Below are positions 1 to 6,377 of a stretch of 14,268 nt of DNA, in pieces. Made by a program: the position numbers and the translations under genes. How positions within the stretch are numbered: the first letter of the stretch is position 1; every line of letters starts with the position of its first letter. This DNA is from Mariprofundales bacterium. Lineage in GTDB: Bacteria; Pseudomonadota; Zetaproteobacteria; Mariprofundales; S012-25. The notes under the pieces are model-generated. The model was not told where the DNA came from and did no database searches. It saw only the letters and a program-made list of their open reading frames with translations. Location: positions 1 to 14,268 of the forward strand of contig WFOX01000080.1 in NCBI GenBank assembly GCA_015487905.1. Direction: 5' to 3'.

Positions 1-465
1 ACGACGAACTCGTATAAGCGGCTCGTGCCGGGCTTTGAGGCGCCCGTGTATCTCGCTTACTCCAACCGCAACCGCTCGGCCTCCATCCGCATCCCCGTGG
101 TGCCCTCGGAGAAGGCGCGGCGCATTGAGGTGCGCTTCCCCGACTCCTCGGGCAACCCGTATCTCGCCTTCACGGCGATGATGATGGCGGGCTTGGACGG
201 CATCCTGAACAAGATTGATCCGGGCGATCCCGTGGACAAGAACCTCTATGATCTTCCGCCTGAGGAGGCCGAGGGCATGCCGACGGTCGCGCGCTCGCTT
301 GAGGATGCGCTGGAGGCGCTGGATCGCGACCGCGAGTTCCTCAAGGCCGGTGGTGTCATGGACGACGACATGATTGACGCCTACATCGCGCTTAAGATGG
401 AGGAGGTGAACGAGCTCAAGCTCCGTCCGCATCCGATTGAGTTTGAGCTTTACTACTCCTGCTAA
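1..465 (+). CDS. glnA: Glutamine synthetase type I, C-terminal part (5' truncated by window)
   Basis: The frame is open from base 1 and gives the last 154 residues. Glutamine synthetase joins ammonia to glutamate using ATP, in a cytoplasmic dodecamer. The fragment holds the conserved stretch EAPVYLAYSNRNRS followed by IRIP, part of the nucleotide and glutamate site. It then has the NLYDLPPEE motif, whose tyrosine is the residue adenylylated by GlnE in GSI-beta enzymes, and the family-typical C-terminus HPIEFELYYSC. The adenylylation motif predicts control by GlnE and PII, as in proteobacteria. The true start lies upstream of the window; the GTG at 25 is internal. A strong terminator follows 20 bases after the stop, so this is the last gene of its transcript. 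Assignment is by recognised family motifs and is very secure. Confidence 0.97.
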   Translation, partial: TTNSYKRLVPGFEAPVYLAYSNRNRSASIRIPVVPSEKARRIEVRFPDSSGNPYLAFTAMMMAGLDGILNKIDPGDPVDKNLYDLPPEEAEGMPTVARSLEDALEALDRDREFLKAGGVMDDDMIDAYIALKMEEVNELKLRPHPIEFELYYSC

Positions 466-485
466 GCTCCTTCCTCCAATCCACA

Positions 486-520
486 AAAAGGCGCAGGCGT
501 TTGCCTGCGCCTTCTTTTTT
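486..520 (+). terminator. Rho-independent terminator of glnA
   Basis: An 11-bp perfect stem (488-498 pairing with 503-513, arms AAGGCGCAGGC and GCCTGCGCCTT) closes a GTTT loop. It is followed by C and a run of six T. It lies just behind the glnA stop codon and points the same way. The upstream A-run also pairs partly with the T-run, so some activity on the opposite strand is possible. Confidence 0.93.
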
Positions 521-583
521 GAGGGAACCGTATCGCGAGGTTGCCCAGGCGGATTTTTCGCTGCGGCCGCACGAGAAAAAGCC

Positions 584-940
584 ATGCGATTCGTGTGTTG
601 GCGCTGGTGTGGCGGCTGCGGTGCATGCTTGCGTTCGTTGGGCGAACGGATCACGACCTTGGAGCAGCGCGTGGGGACGCTGGAACAGCGCGTAGCCGAT
701 TTGGAGCACGAGGTGGCGGACATCCGCACGGAGATGCAGCGTCAGTTTACCGAAGTGCAGCACCAGTTTGGGAAGGTGCAGGAACAGTTCGCGATGGTGC
801 ATCAGCAGTTTGGTGAGGTGCAGAAGCAGTTCGGCGAGGTGCAAAAGCAGATGGCGAGGTTTGCCTACTTGATCATCGGCTCGGTCACCCTCATCGCCAC
901 GCTCTTTGGCCTTTTCTTTCGCCTTTGGGGGATGAAGTAG
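584..940 (+). CDS. Small coiled-coil protein with C-terminal membrane segment
   Basis: The product is 118 residues if ATG 584 is used. It starts with a Cys/Trp-rich stretch (CWRWCGGCGAC) of doubtful reality. Next come heptads such as LEQRVGT, LEQRVAD and LEHEVAD, then five Gln-Phe heptads of the type QFGEVQK, and finally one hydrophobic helix (AYLIIGSVTLIATLFGLFF) with a short basic tail. This predicts a long parallel coiled coil anchored in the membrane by its C-terminus. No Shine-Dalgarno sequence precedes 584, and a TTG at 629 directly before the heptads is an alternative start. The frame is open further upstream to 437, but that part would run through the glnA terminator and is not credible. 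I recognise no specific family and infer no function. The heptad pattern and anchor make a real gene likely; the start is uncertain. Confidence 0.6.
   Translation: MRFVCWRWCGGCGACLRSLGERITTLEQRVGTLEQRVADLEHEVADIRTEMQRQFTEVQHQFGKVQEQFAMVHQQFGEVQKQFGEVQKQMARFAYLIIGSVTLIATLFGLFFRLWGMK
659..847 (+). repeat. 21-bp in-frame repeats encoding coiled-coil heptads
   Basis: Two blocks of seven-codon units lie within the small coiled-coil gene. At 659-721 there are three units beginning TTG/CTG GAG/GAA CA. At 743-847 there are five units, each starting CAGTT and carrying the QF..V pattern. The units are similar but not identical in DNA, as expected for old internal duplications under protein-level constraint. 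Confidence 0.75.
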
Positions 941-1060
941 ATTCCACCTGCTTTCTACAGGGCGCAGCATTTGGCACCGCGCATTCATTGCCGCGCATGG
1001 CGGGTCAACGAGGGCAAGGGGAATCTACCAGAAACGATCGCGAACGCGCTTGGGACGATT

Positions 1061-1094
1061 GAGCATCGGGGCGCCTAGGGCGCCCCTTGTGCTC
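1061..1094 (-). terminator. GC-rich hairpin at the end of the exported-protein operon
   Basis: An 8-bp perfect stem, GGGGCGCC (1068-1075) with GGCGCCCC (1079-1086), encloses TAG. It is extended by an outer 5-bp stem, GAGCA (1061-1065) with TGCTC (1090-1094). On the minus strand the outer arm begins inside the stop codon of the gene at 1093-1377. No T-run follows on either strand, so it could be a weak or Rho-assisted terminator, or an mRNA 3' stabiliser. Confidence 0.55.
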
Positions 1095-1377
1095 AAAGCT
1101 CCTGGATTTGCTTGAGGATGTTTTGGATCATCGCTTGCACTTTGAGCTCAATCGCTGCGCGCATGCGCATCACATCCTCGCGCGGCAGCCCCGCCTTTTC
1201 CAGCGATTGGATGTTCTTTGCCTCGGCGAGCAACTGCCGCAGCTTTTCAATCTCCAAGTGCAAAGCCGCAAGCTTCTCCTCGGCGCTCACTTCCTCCTGC
1301 GCGAGCGAAAACGGGACGGGCGCAAGAAGAAGCAAGCCTCCGAGCAGCGCCGCCGCAAGTGTCTTGTGCCTCGTCAT
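1093..1377 (-). CDS. Small exported helical protein
   Basis: This 94-residue protein starts with a clear Sec signal peptide. It has a basic MTRHK start, a hydrophobic core LAAALLGGLLLLAPVPF, and likely cleavage after SLA at residue 26. The mature part of about 68 residues is almost all amphipathic helix rich in Glu, Lys, Leu and Ala, compatible with a short periplasmic coiled coil. There is no cysteine, so it is not a lipoprotein. An AAGGAGG ribosome site lies about six bases before the ATG. It is the second gene of a two-gene unit, 15 bases after the 1393-1953 gene. I do not recognise the family. The co-transcribed partner is also exported, so the two may act together in the envelope, which is inference only. 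Confidence 0.8.
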   Translation of the reverse strand: MTRHKTLAAALLGGLLLLAPVPFSLAQEEVSAEEKLAALHLEIEKLRQLLAEAKNIQSLEKAGLPREDVMRMRAAIELKVQAMIQNILKQIQEL

Positions 1378-1392
1378 AGAACGCCTCCTTGC

Positions 1393-1953
1393 TTACTCCG
1401 TCCCGAACACCGTGCGCGCATACATCGCGATCCCGTGCTCTTCGTTCGCATACAGAAGCACCCATTTCGCCCCCTCTTTGAGCTTTACGGGCTGGATGAC
1501 CTCTTGCGCATTGATCTGCTCTTTCGTGGCTGGATCCACCATGAGCAGATTGCAGGAGCCCGAGATCGTGATGTCTTTGCTTCCCTTTTGGATGTGCACG
1601 ATCAGCCGACAGTTGGTGCCGAAGTCTTGATACTTCGCTTGCATCGCCGCATCCGGTCGAATCGCGCTGGAGTTCATGAGAATCACATCCTTGGTTTTGA
1701 GGCCCGTGGTATGCACGGCGACGATGTATTCGGCCTGACCGCGCAAGGTTGCAAGCAAGTCGGCAAGATCGCCGCCCACCTTTTGCGGCCATGCCTTCAT
1801 GCTGCCGTGCTTTTTGTGCAGCAGCACGAACTCCAAATGCGAGGCCGCGACGCCGCCCGTGATGTCGCCTGCATGCGCGGAAGCGGCCGCCCCGCTTAGC
1901 AACGCAGCCGCAAGCAGCGCTCCCAACGCGCGTCCTGCCTTGGCTTGCTTCAT
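1393..1953 (-). CDS. Exported protein of unknown function
   Basis: The product is 186 residues from the ATG at 1953, chosen because AAGGAGGAGAGG sits just upstream and because it begins a proper signal peptide. That peptide is MKQAK, then a hydrophobic Ala/Leu core, with likely cleavage after AHA at residue 28. The frame stays open a further 21 codons upstream, but that extension spoils the signal peptide. The mature protein has mixed beta/alpha character and two cysteines (in GTNCRL and SGSCNL) that could form one disulfide in the periplasm. No catalytic motif is evident and I do not recognise the family. It is the first gene of a minus-strand pair with the small helical exported protein, and is divergent from the GGDEF operon. 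Confidence 0.82.
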   Translation of the reverse strand: MKQAKAGRALGALLAAALLSGAAASAHAGDITGGVAASHLEFVLLHKKHGSMKAWPQKVGGDLADLLATLRGQAEYIVAVHTTGLKTKDVILMNSSAIRPDAAMQAKYQDFGTNCRLIVHIQKGSKDITISGSCNLLMVDPATKEQINAQEVIQPVKLKEGAKWVLLYANEEHGIAMYARTVFGTE

Positions 1954-1994
1954 CGTCCTCTCCTCCTTTGTAGGGTCTTGTAGGCCTCCTTTAT

Positions 1995-2009
1995 GGTGCG
2001 GCCTGCACC
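1995..2009. promoter_or_regulatory. Dyad between divergent transcription units
   Basis: A perfect 5-bp inverted repeat, GGTGC and GCACC around GGCCT, lies in the 126-base gap between the exported-protein operon (minus) and the GGDEF operon (plus). It falls upstream of both starts, so it could be an operator for either. Nothing in the sequence identifies the protein that would bind it, and a chance match cannot be excluded. Confidence 0.3.
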
Positions 2010-2036
2010 GTTTCAAGTCCGCATGAAAGGTCTATT

Positions 2037-2052
2037 TGGCGCAAAACTTGCT
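2037..2052 (+). promoter_or_regulatory. Sigma-54 (-24/-12) promoter of the GGDEF operon
   Basis: TGGCGC, five bases (AAAAC), then TTGCT matches the RpoN consensus TGGCAC-N5-TTGCW with one mismatch, at the A of the -24 box. The invariant GG (2038-2039) and GC (2050-2051) have the required spacing. The expected transcript start is near 2063. This leaves a short leader containing GGAGG before the ATG at 2080. The placement directly in front of the operon is what makes it convincing. Confidence 0.6.
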
Positions 2053-2079
2053 TGTTTTTCTGGGGATCAGGAGGGCCAC

Positions 2080-2388
2080 ATGGCGCGCAAGCAAGACTTT
2101 GCCAAGGTTTTGCAGGAGCTATTGCAAGCATCTGACGAGGAAAAAACCGCCGCCCGGCCGCGTGAAGGGAAATATTCTTCTTCGCAGGTGCTTACGGCCT
2201 TGCTTGCAGAGGTGGAGGCGCTTCCTGATGCGCCGACGACGCAAGAGGAGTGGGCGCGCGCAGAGGCCATGCTTGCGCGCGTGCAGGCGTGGGTGGCGCA
2301 AAGGCTGCAAGGCGATGCACGGCGCGAGGCGGAGGCGCTTCTTGCTGTGGAGCGCGAGCGCCTGGCTCGGCTGAGGAGGGAGTGGTGA
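2080..2388 (+). CDS. Small helical protein translationally coupled to a diguanylate cyclase
   Basis: This 102-residue protein starts at an ATG six bases after GGAGG; the frame continues upstream without a better start. It is rich in Ala, Arg, Glu and Leu, is predicted almost entirely helical, and has no signal peptide or membrane segment. The C-terminal 50 residues, with repeated Arg and Glu and ending LARLRREW, look like an amphipathic or coiled-coil helix. Its stop overlaps the GTG start of the GGDEF gene (GTGA), so the two are translationally coupled and probably made in fixed ratio. I recognise no family. A regulator or partner of the cyclase is a natural inference from the coupling but is not shown by any motif. 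Confidence 0.8.
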   Translation: MARKQDFAKVLQELLQASDEEKTAARPREGKYSSSQVLTALLAEVEALPDAPTTQEEWARAEAMLARVQAWVAQRLQGDARREAEALLAVERERLARLRREW

Positions 2389-3581
2389 GCCTGCGCACGG
2401 AAGTGAAGCGGCTTGCGGAGCACACGGAGGAGTTGCAGGTGCTGCTTGCGCCGCACCTGCGCGAGCATCCCGAGGCGCGCGCCCAGTTGCGCCGGCTTTC
2501 CGATGCGGCGCGCAAGGTTCTTTTGAGCGCAGAAGATGGAGGCGACGACTGGGCCGTCTCCCTCGTGCGCCGCATCACGCCTGCGGCGCACGCAGATGCG
2601 CTTGCCAAGGCGCTGCGCGGCGACGAACAGGCGCGCAAGCGCGTGGAAGAGGTGCTGATCCAGGGCGAGCGCGCCGCCGATGCGCAAACGGATGGGCTTG
2701 TGGGCGCGGTGATGGAGGCGCTGCGCCTGCTCGGCCGGGGAGGGAAGGCGGCTGCGGAGGATCCCGCCCGCGCCCTGCTTTCGGCTTTGCGCGCGCATCT
2801 TGCCCAAGACCGGCGCATGCGCACGGAGATTGAGGGGCTGCTTGGGGCGGCGCGCGAGGCCGTGGAGACTGTCAAGCCTTCTATGGAAGGGGCGGATACG
2901 ATGCTCGGCGAGGTGGAAGAGGCGCTCGCTGAGCCGCTTCCCGAGGATCCGCAGGCGGCGCTGGAGCTTTTGGCGCGCACGCGCGCGGTCGTGGAGGGGG
3001 CCGTGCGCGCGATGCGCACGCACCTGAGGCAGATGGCCGAGGCCGTGGCGCGGCAGGAAAAGGCCATGCGCGCCTTGCAGGCGCGGCTCGTGGAGGCCGA
3101 GCGCGCCTCGCGCGAGGATCCGCTCACCCACTTGCTCAATCGGCGCGGCTTCGCCGAGGCCGTGCGCGCGCTGGCCAAAGACGGCTTTGCATTGCTGCTT
3201 TTTGATGTGGACCACTTCAAGCGCGTGAACGACACCTACGGCCACGATGTCGGGGACGAAGCGCTGCGCCATGTGGCGACGATCCTGCGCGAAAGCGTGC
3301 GCGCTGGCGATGTGGTGGCGCGCTTGGGCGGCGAGGAGTTCGCGGTGCTCTTGCCGGCCACGGAACTTGCCCAGGCGCAAAAGGTGGCGGAGTCCTTGCG
3401 CGAGGCGGTGGCCATTCGGCCCCTTCACACGCAGGCCGGAAGGCTTCCGATCACCGTAAGCTGCGGCGTGGCCTATCAGCCCGCGGGCGCATCCGAGCTT
3501 GTGGCGCTCAAGCGCGCGGATGAGGCGCTATACCGCGCCAAGCGCCGCGGCCGCAACCGCGTGGAGGTCGCCCAGGCCTAG
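2385..3581 (+). CDS. Diguanylate cyclase with GGDEF domain
   Basis: This 398-residue cytoplasmic protein makes cyclic di-GMP from two GTP. Residues 1 to about 235 form a long helical region without membrane segments or a recognised sensor fold. The C-terminal GGDEF domain has the metal-binding stretch LLFDVDHFKRVNDTYGHD, an active-site GGEEF at 315-319, and a product-inhibition I-site RAGD at 306-309 with the required five-residue gap. It ends with the typical ADEALYRAKRRGRNRV helix. All catalytic residues are present, so it should be active and feedback-inhibited. The start is GTG 2385, in a four-base overlap with the preceding gene and just after GAGGAGGG; GTG 2382 is less likely because it is too close to the ribosome site. 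The sigma-54-type promoter ahead of the operon suggests co-expression with motility genes. Confidence 0.95.
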   Translation: MSLRTEVKRLAEHTEELQVLLAPHLREHPEARAQLRRLSDAARKVLLSAEDGGDDWAVSLVRRITPAAHADALAKALRGDEQARKRVEEVLIQGERAADAQTDGLVGAVMEALRLLGRGGKAAAEDPARALLSALRAHLAQDRRMRTEIEGLLGAAREAVETVKPSMEGADTMLGEVEEALAEPLPEDPQAALELLARTRAVVEGAVRAMRTHLRQMAEAVARQEKAMRALQARLVEAERASREDPLTHLLNRRGFAEAVRALAKDGFALLLFDVDHFKRVNDTYGHDVGDEALRHVATILRESVRAGDVVARLGGEEFAVLLPATELAQAQKVAESLREAVAIRPLHTQAGRLPITVSCGVAYQPAGASELVALKRADEALYRAKRRGRNRVEVAQA

Positions 3582-3592
3582 CGCCGGTGCAT

Positions 3593-3621
3593 TTGGCCTT
3601 GTGCGCCTCTTCTGCAACAAT
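3593..3621 (+). promoter_or_regulatory. Possible sigma-70 promoter of lemA-M48 pair
   Basis: In the 78-base gap after the GGDEF gene, TTGGCC and AACAAT lie 17 bases apart. Each matches the -35 and -10 consensus at four of six positions. The transcript would start near 3628, ahead of the ribosome site GGGAGGGG and the ATG at 3660. The match is modest, and read-through from the GGDEF operon is also possible because no terminator is seen. Confidence 0.35.
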
Positions 3622-3659
3622 AGCCGCCATCTTTTGGGCGCTGCGCGTGGGAGGGGCGC

Positions 3660-4250
3660 ATGACGATGCTGTGGGTGTTGCTGGGCATCTTTGTCCTTGC
3701 AGTGGCGTTCGTGATCGCGAGCTACAATCGGCTTGTGCGCTTGCGCAACCGCGTGAAAAACGCCTTTGCGCAGATTGATGTGCAGCTTCAGCGCCGCTAC
3801 GACCTGATCCCGAACCTCGTGGAAACGGCCAAGGCCTATATGAAGCACGAGCGCGAGACGCTGGAAGCGATCACGCGCGCGCGGGCGGCCGCCGTGGATG
3901 CCCATCGCCGCGCCGCGCACGATCCCGCCGATGCGAAGGCGATGCAAACCCTGATGCGCGCGGAAAAGGCGCTTGCCGAGGCGCTTGGGCGCTTGCAGGT
4001 GGTCGTGGAGAGCTATCCCGAGCTCAAGGCCGATGCGAACATGCGCGCGCTCATGGAGGAGCTTGCCACGACCGAAAACCGGGTGGCTTTCGCGCGCCAG
4101 GCCTACAACGATGCCGTGATGGCCTACAACACGCGCCGCGAAAGCTTTCCGGACAACCTCATCGCCGCCTGGTTCGGCTTTGCGCCTGCGCAGATGTATG
4201 AGATGGAGACGCAGGCTGCGCGCAGGCCCGTGCGGGTGTCGTTTGACTGA
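3660..4250 (+). CDS. lemA: LemA family membrane protein
   Basis: The product is 196 residues, normal for LemA. One N-terminal membrane helix (about residues 4-22) anchors it. It is followed by the family signature, SYNRLVRLRNRVKNAFAQ then IDVQLQRRYDLIPNLVE, and a long antiparallel helical bundle with the typical AYNDAVMAYNTRRESFPDN and a C-terminal FGFAPAQMYE. The soluble part is expected outside the cytoplasmic membrane. The role of LemA is poorly known, but it is very often encoded next to an M48 peptidase or TPM-domain protein, as here, which supports a shared role in envelope quality control. A GGGAGGGG ribosome site precedes the ATG. The M48 gene follows after 16 bases. Confidence 0.94.
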   Translation: MTMLWVLLGIFVLAVAFVIASYNRLVRLRNRVKNAFAQIDVQLQRRYDLIPNLVETAKAYMKHERETLEAITRARAAAVDAHRRAAHDPADAKAMQTLMRAEKALAEALGRLQVVVESYPELKADANMRALMEELATTENRVAFARQAYNDAVMAYNTRRESFPDNLIAAWFGFAPAQMYEMETQAARRPVRVSFD

Positions 4251-4266
4251 TCCATAGCGGCGCGGC

Positions 4267-6228
4267 ATGGACTTCTTCGCTGCGCAAGAGGACGCCCGCC
4301 GCCGCACGCGGCTTTTGGTCGTGCTGTTTTTGCTCGCCGTGGCGGGGGTCGTGCTCGCCGTGTATGTGGCCGTAAGCCTCATCATGCTGTTTTGGCTGCC
4401 TTCGCTGCTCACCTATCGCTTTTGGGATGCCGAGCGCCTGCTTTGGGTGGGCGCAGGCACAAGCGCCGTGATCCTCTTGGGAAGCCTTTACAAGGCGGAG
4501 CAGTTGCGCGCCAAGGGCGGGCCGGGTGTTGCCGAGATGCTGGGCGGGCGGCGCCTCGCGCCCGATGCGAAGGCGTTTTTGGAGCGGCGGCTTTTGCATG
4601 TGGTGGAGGAGATGGCCATCGCCTCGGGAATGCCCGTGCCGCCCGTGTATGTGCTGGACGATGCGGGCATCAATGCGTTCGCCGTGGGGTTTTCACCGCG
4701 CGATGCGGCGATCGGCATCACGCGCGGCGCGATGGAGCTGCTCACGCGCGAGCAGTTGCAAGGCGTGGTCGCGCATGAGTTCAGCCACCTCGTGCATGGC
4801 GACACGCTCATCAAGATGCGGCTGATGGGGCTTCTTTTCGGCATCACGCTCATCAGCGATCTCGGCACGGAGCTGATGCAGTTGGGACAGGCGGCATCCC
4901 CGCGCAGGGATTGGGGCTGGGGATGGCGGCGAAGAAGGGGCGCAGGTTCGCTGCTCGTTTGGCTGCTGGGGTTTTTGCTGTTCGTGGTGGGGCTTGTGGG
5001 CGTGGTGCTCGCCGATCTCATCAAGCGCGCGATTTCGCGCCAGCGCGAGTTTTTGGCCGACGCCGCCGCCGTGCAATTCACGCGCAATCCCAAAGGCCTT
5101 GCGGATGCGCTCAAGATCATCGGCGGCTATGAGCACGGCGGGCATGTGGCGCATCCGGCCGCGCGCCAGGCGAGCCATCTCTTTTTCTGCAATGCGCTTG
5201 CGAGTTCTGCTGCAAGCCGCTGGTGGTCCAGCCATCCGCCGCTCGCCGAGCGCATTCGGCGGTTGGATCCGAGCTTTGACGGCCGCTTTGCGCCCGTGGA
5301 TGCCGCGGCCTTGGCTGCGGCCGTGCGCCGGGAAGAGGAACTCCCGATTTCCTTGGCTGCAAGAGAGCGTGCGTTTTGCGCCCATGCGCAAAAGGCCGAG
5401 GAGATCGTGGCGCGGGCGGGTGTGCTTGCGCCGGAATATGCGGCGCTTGCGAAAGCGCTGCTGGCGCGCTTGCCCGCGGAGTTGCAGCGCCTTGCCCGCG
5501 ATCCGGGTTCTGCGCGGGCGGTGTTGTATGCGTTGCTGTTGGATGCGCGGCATGAGGTGCGCAAGCGGCAGTTGGCGTTGCTGCGTGAGAAGGCCGCGCC
5601 TCAGGATTTGGCCCACTTGTTGGAGGTCGTGGAACCGTTCGTGGCGCGGCTGGATGCCGAAGGGCGCTGGACGCTTTTGCAGGTGCTGCTTCCGGCGCTG
5701 CAAGAGCAAACAGAAGCACAATACCGCGCCTTTCGGGACGCAGTGGAAGCGCTCATTCGCGCCGATGCGCGCGTGAGCTTGTTTGAGTATGCGGTGCGGC
5801 GCGTGGTGCTCGCGCGCTTGGATGCGTGGTTTGGCGGCGTGCATGGGCTGAAGGTGCGGCATCGCCGAGTGGCCGAGGTGCTGGATGCGGCGCGCGTGGT
5901 GCTCGGCGCGTTGGCCTGGGTTGGGGCGCAAGACGAGGCCGCAGCGCAGCGCGCATTCCAAAGCGGCATGGAGAGCTTGCTTGGGAAGGAAGGGGTGGAT
6001 GCGCCTTTGCCGGCGCGGGGAGCGCTGGATGTGCGCGCCTTGGATGCGGCGCTGGATCGTTGGGCGCAGGCTGCGCCGATGCTGAAAAGGCGTTTGCTTG
6101 CGGCCGCTGCTGCCGTGGCGCTTGCCGATGCGCATGTGCGGGAAGAGGAGCTTGCGCTTCTGCGCGTGTTGGCGGCGTCGTTGGACTGTCCGTTGCCGCC
6201 GCTTGGAAAGGGCGGGGATAGGGAATAG
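4267..6228 (+). CDS. HtpX-like M48 zinc metallopeptidase with long C-terminal extension
   Basis: This is a 653-residue membrane protease. Two N-terminal membrane helices (about residues 15-45 and 58-78) precede the M48 catalytic domain. The zinc motif HEFSH is at 170-174 with the third ligand Glu261 in QREFLADAAA. Between them is a further membrane helix pair near 229-251, and downstream lies RWWSSHPPLAERIRRL, typical of M48. HtpX itself ends near this point, at about 290-300 residues. Here roughly 300 more residues follow, largely helical, and the last 50 (VALADAHVREEELALLRVLA) resemble the acidic helical TerB-like repeat seen at the end of other large M48 proteins. The catalytic residues are intact, so a working membrane-bound endopeptidase is expected. 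It is co-transcribed with lemA. The start codon has only a weak ribosome site. Confidence 0.93.
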   Translation: MDFFAAQEDARRRTRLLVVLFLLAVAGVVLAVYVAVSLIMLFWLPSLLTYRFWDAERLLWVGAGTSAVILLGSLYKAEQLRAKGGPGVAEMLGGRRLAPDAKAFLERRLLHVVEEMAIASGMPVPPVYVLDDAGINAFAVGFSPRDAAIGITRGAMELLTREQLQGVVAHEFSHLVHGDTLIKMRLMGLLFGITLISDLGTELMQLGQAASPRRDWGWGWRRRRGAGSLLVWLLGFLLFVVGLVGVVLADLIKRAISRQREFLADAAAVQFTRNPKGLADALKIIGGYEHGGHVAHPAARQASHLFFCNALASSAASRWWSSHPPLAERIRRLDPSFDGRFAPVDAAALAAAVRREEELPISLAARERAFCAHAQKAEEIVARAGVLAPEYAALAKALLARLPAELQRLARDPGSARAVLYALLLDARHEVRKRQLALLREKAAPQDLAHLLEVVEPFVARLDAEGRWTLLQVLLPALQEQTEAQYRAFRDAVEALIRADARVSLFEYAVRRVVLARLDAWFGGVHGLKVRHRRVAEVLDAARVVLGALAWVGAQDEAAAQRAFQSGMESLLGKEGVDAPLPARGALDVRALDAALDRWAQAAPMLKRRLLAAAAAVALADAHVREEELALLRVLAASLDCPLPPLGKGGDRE

Positions 6229-6377
6229 GCCATCGCAAAGTTGGTTTTGGGGCTTGACGCGGGCTGATGCGGCTGGCATGGTGCGGACCCGTGGGGAGTG
6301 AAGTCCCCGAGGCGGTCGGATCTTTGTGAACCGGTCGCGTAAGTCGTTCTTTACAAATGATTTTTTCGGGGGGAGCG
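6229..6377 (+). promoter_or_regulatory. CRISPR leader region
   Basis: The 149 non-coding bases between the M48 stop and the first repeat form the leader. The repeats are most degenerate at the opposite end, so this is the side where new spacers enter and transcription starts. It holds a 5-bp hairpin (GGGGA and TCCCC around GTGAAG, near 6294-6309) and the direct repeat CGGTCG at 6313 and 6332, with CGGTC again across the leader/repeat junction (6376-6380). There is also an AT-rich block near 6348-6367 just before the array. TTGACG at 6254 could be a -35 box, but no good -10 follows it. Confidence 0.75.

Noticed and set aside
437..583. Upstream extension of the coiled-coil gene
   Set aside because: It would overlap the glnA stop and pass through its terminator, with no ribosome site.
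975..999. Possible sigma-54 promoter (TGGCAC ... TTGC)
   Set aside because: The gap is ten bases instead of five, and no gene follows on that strand.
2067..3428. Long minus-strand open frame (about 450 codons) opposite the GGDEF operon
   Set aside because: It is antisense to a gene with intact catalytic motifs. GC-rich codon bias gives long shadow frames, and its composition (Arg, His, Ala) is typical of such shadows.
4693..6279. Long minus-strand open frame opposite the M48 gene
   Set aside because: Shadow of the real peptidase gene; extreme Arg/Gln/His content, no family features.
6254..6282. TTGACG-17-CATGGT as the array promoter
   Set aside because: The -10 box matches at only three positions; not listed as a promoter.
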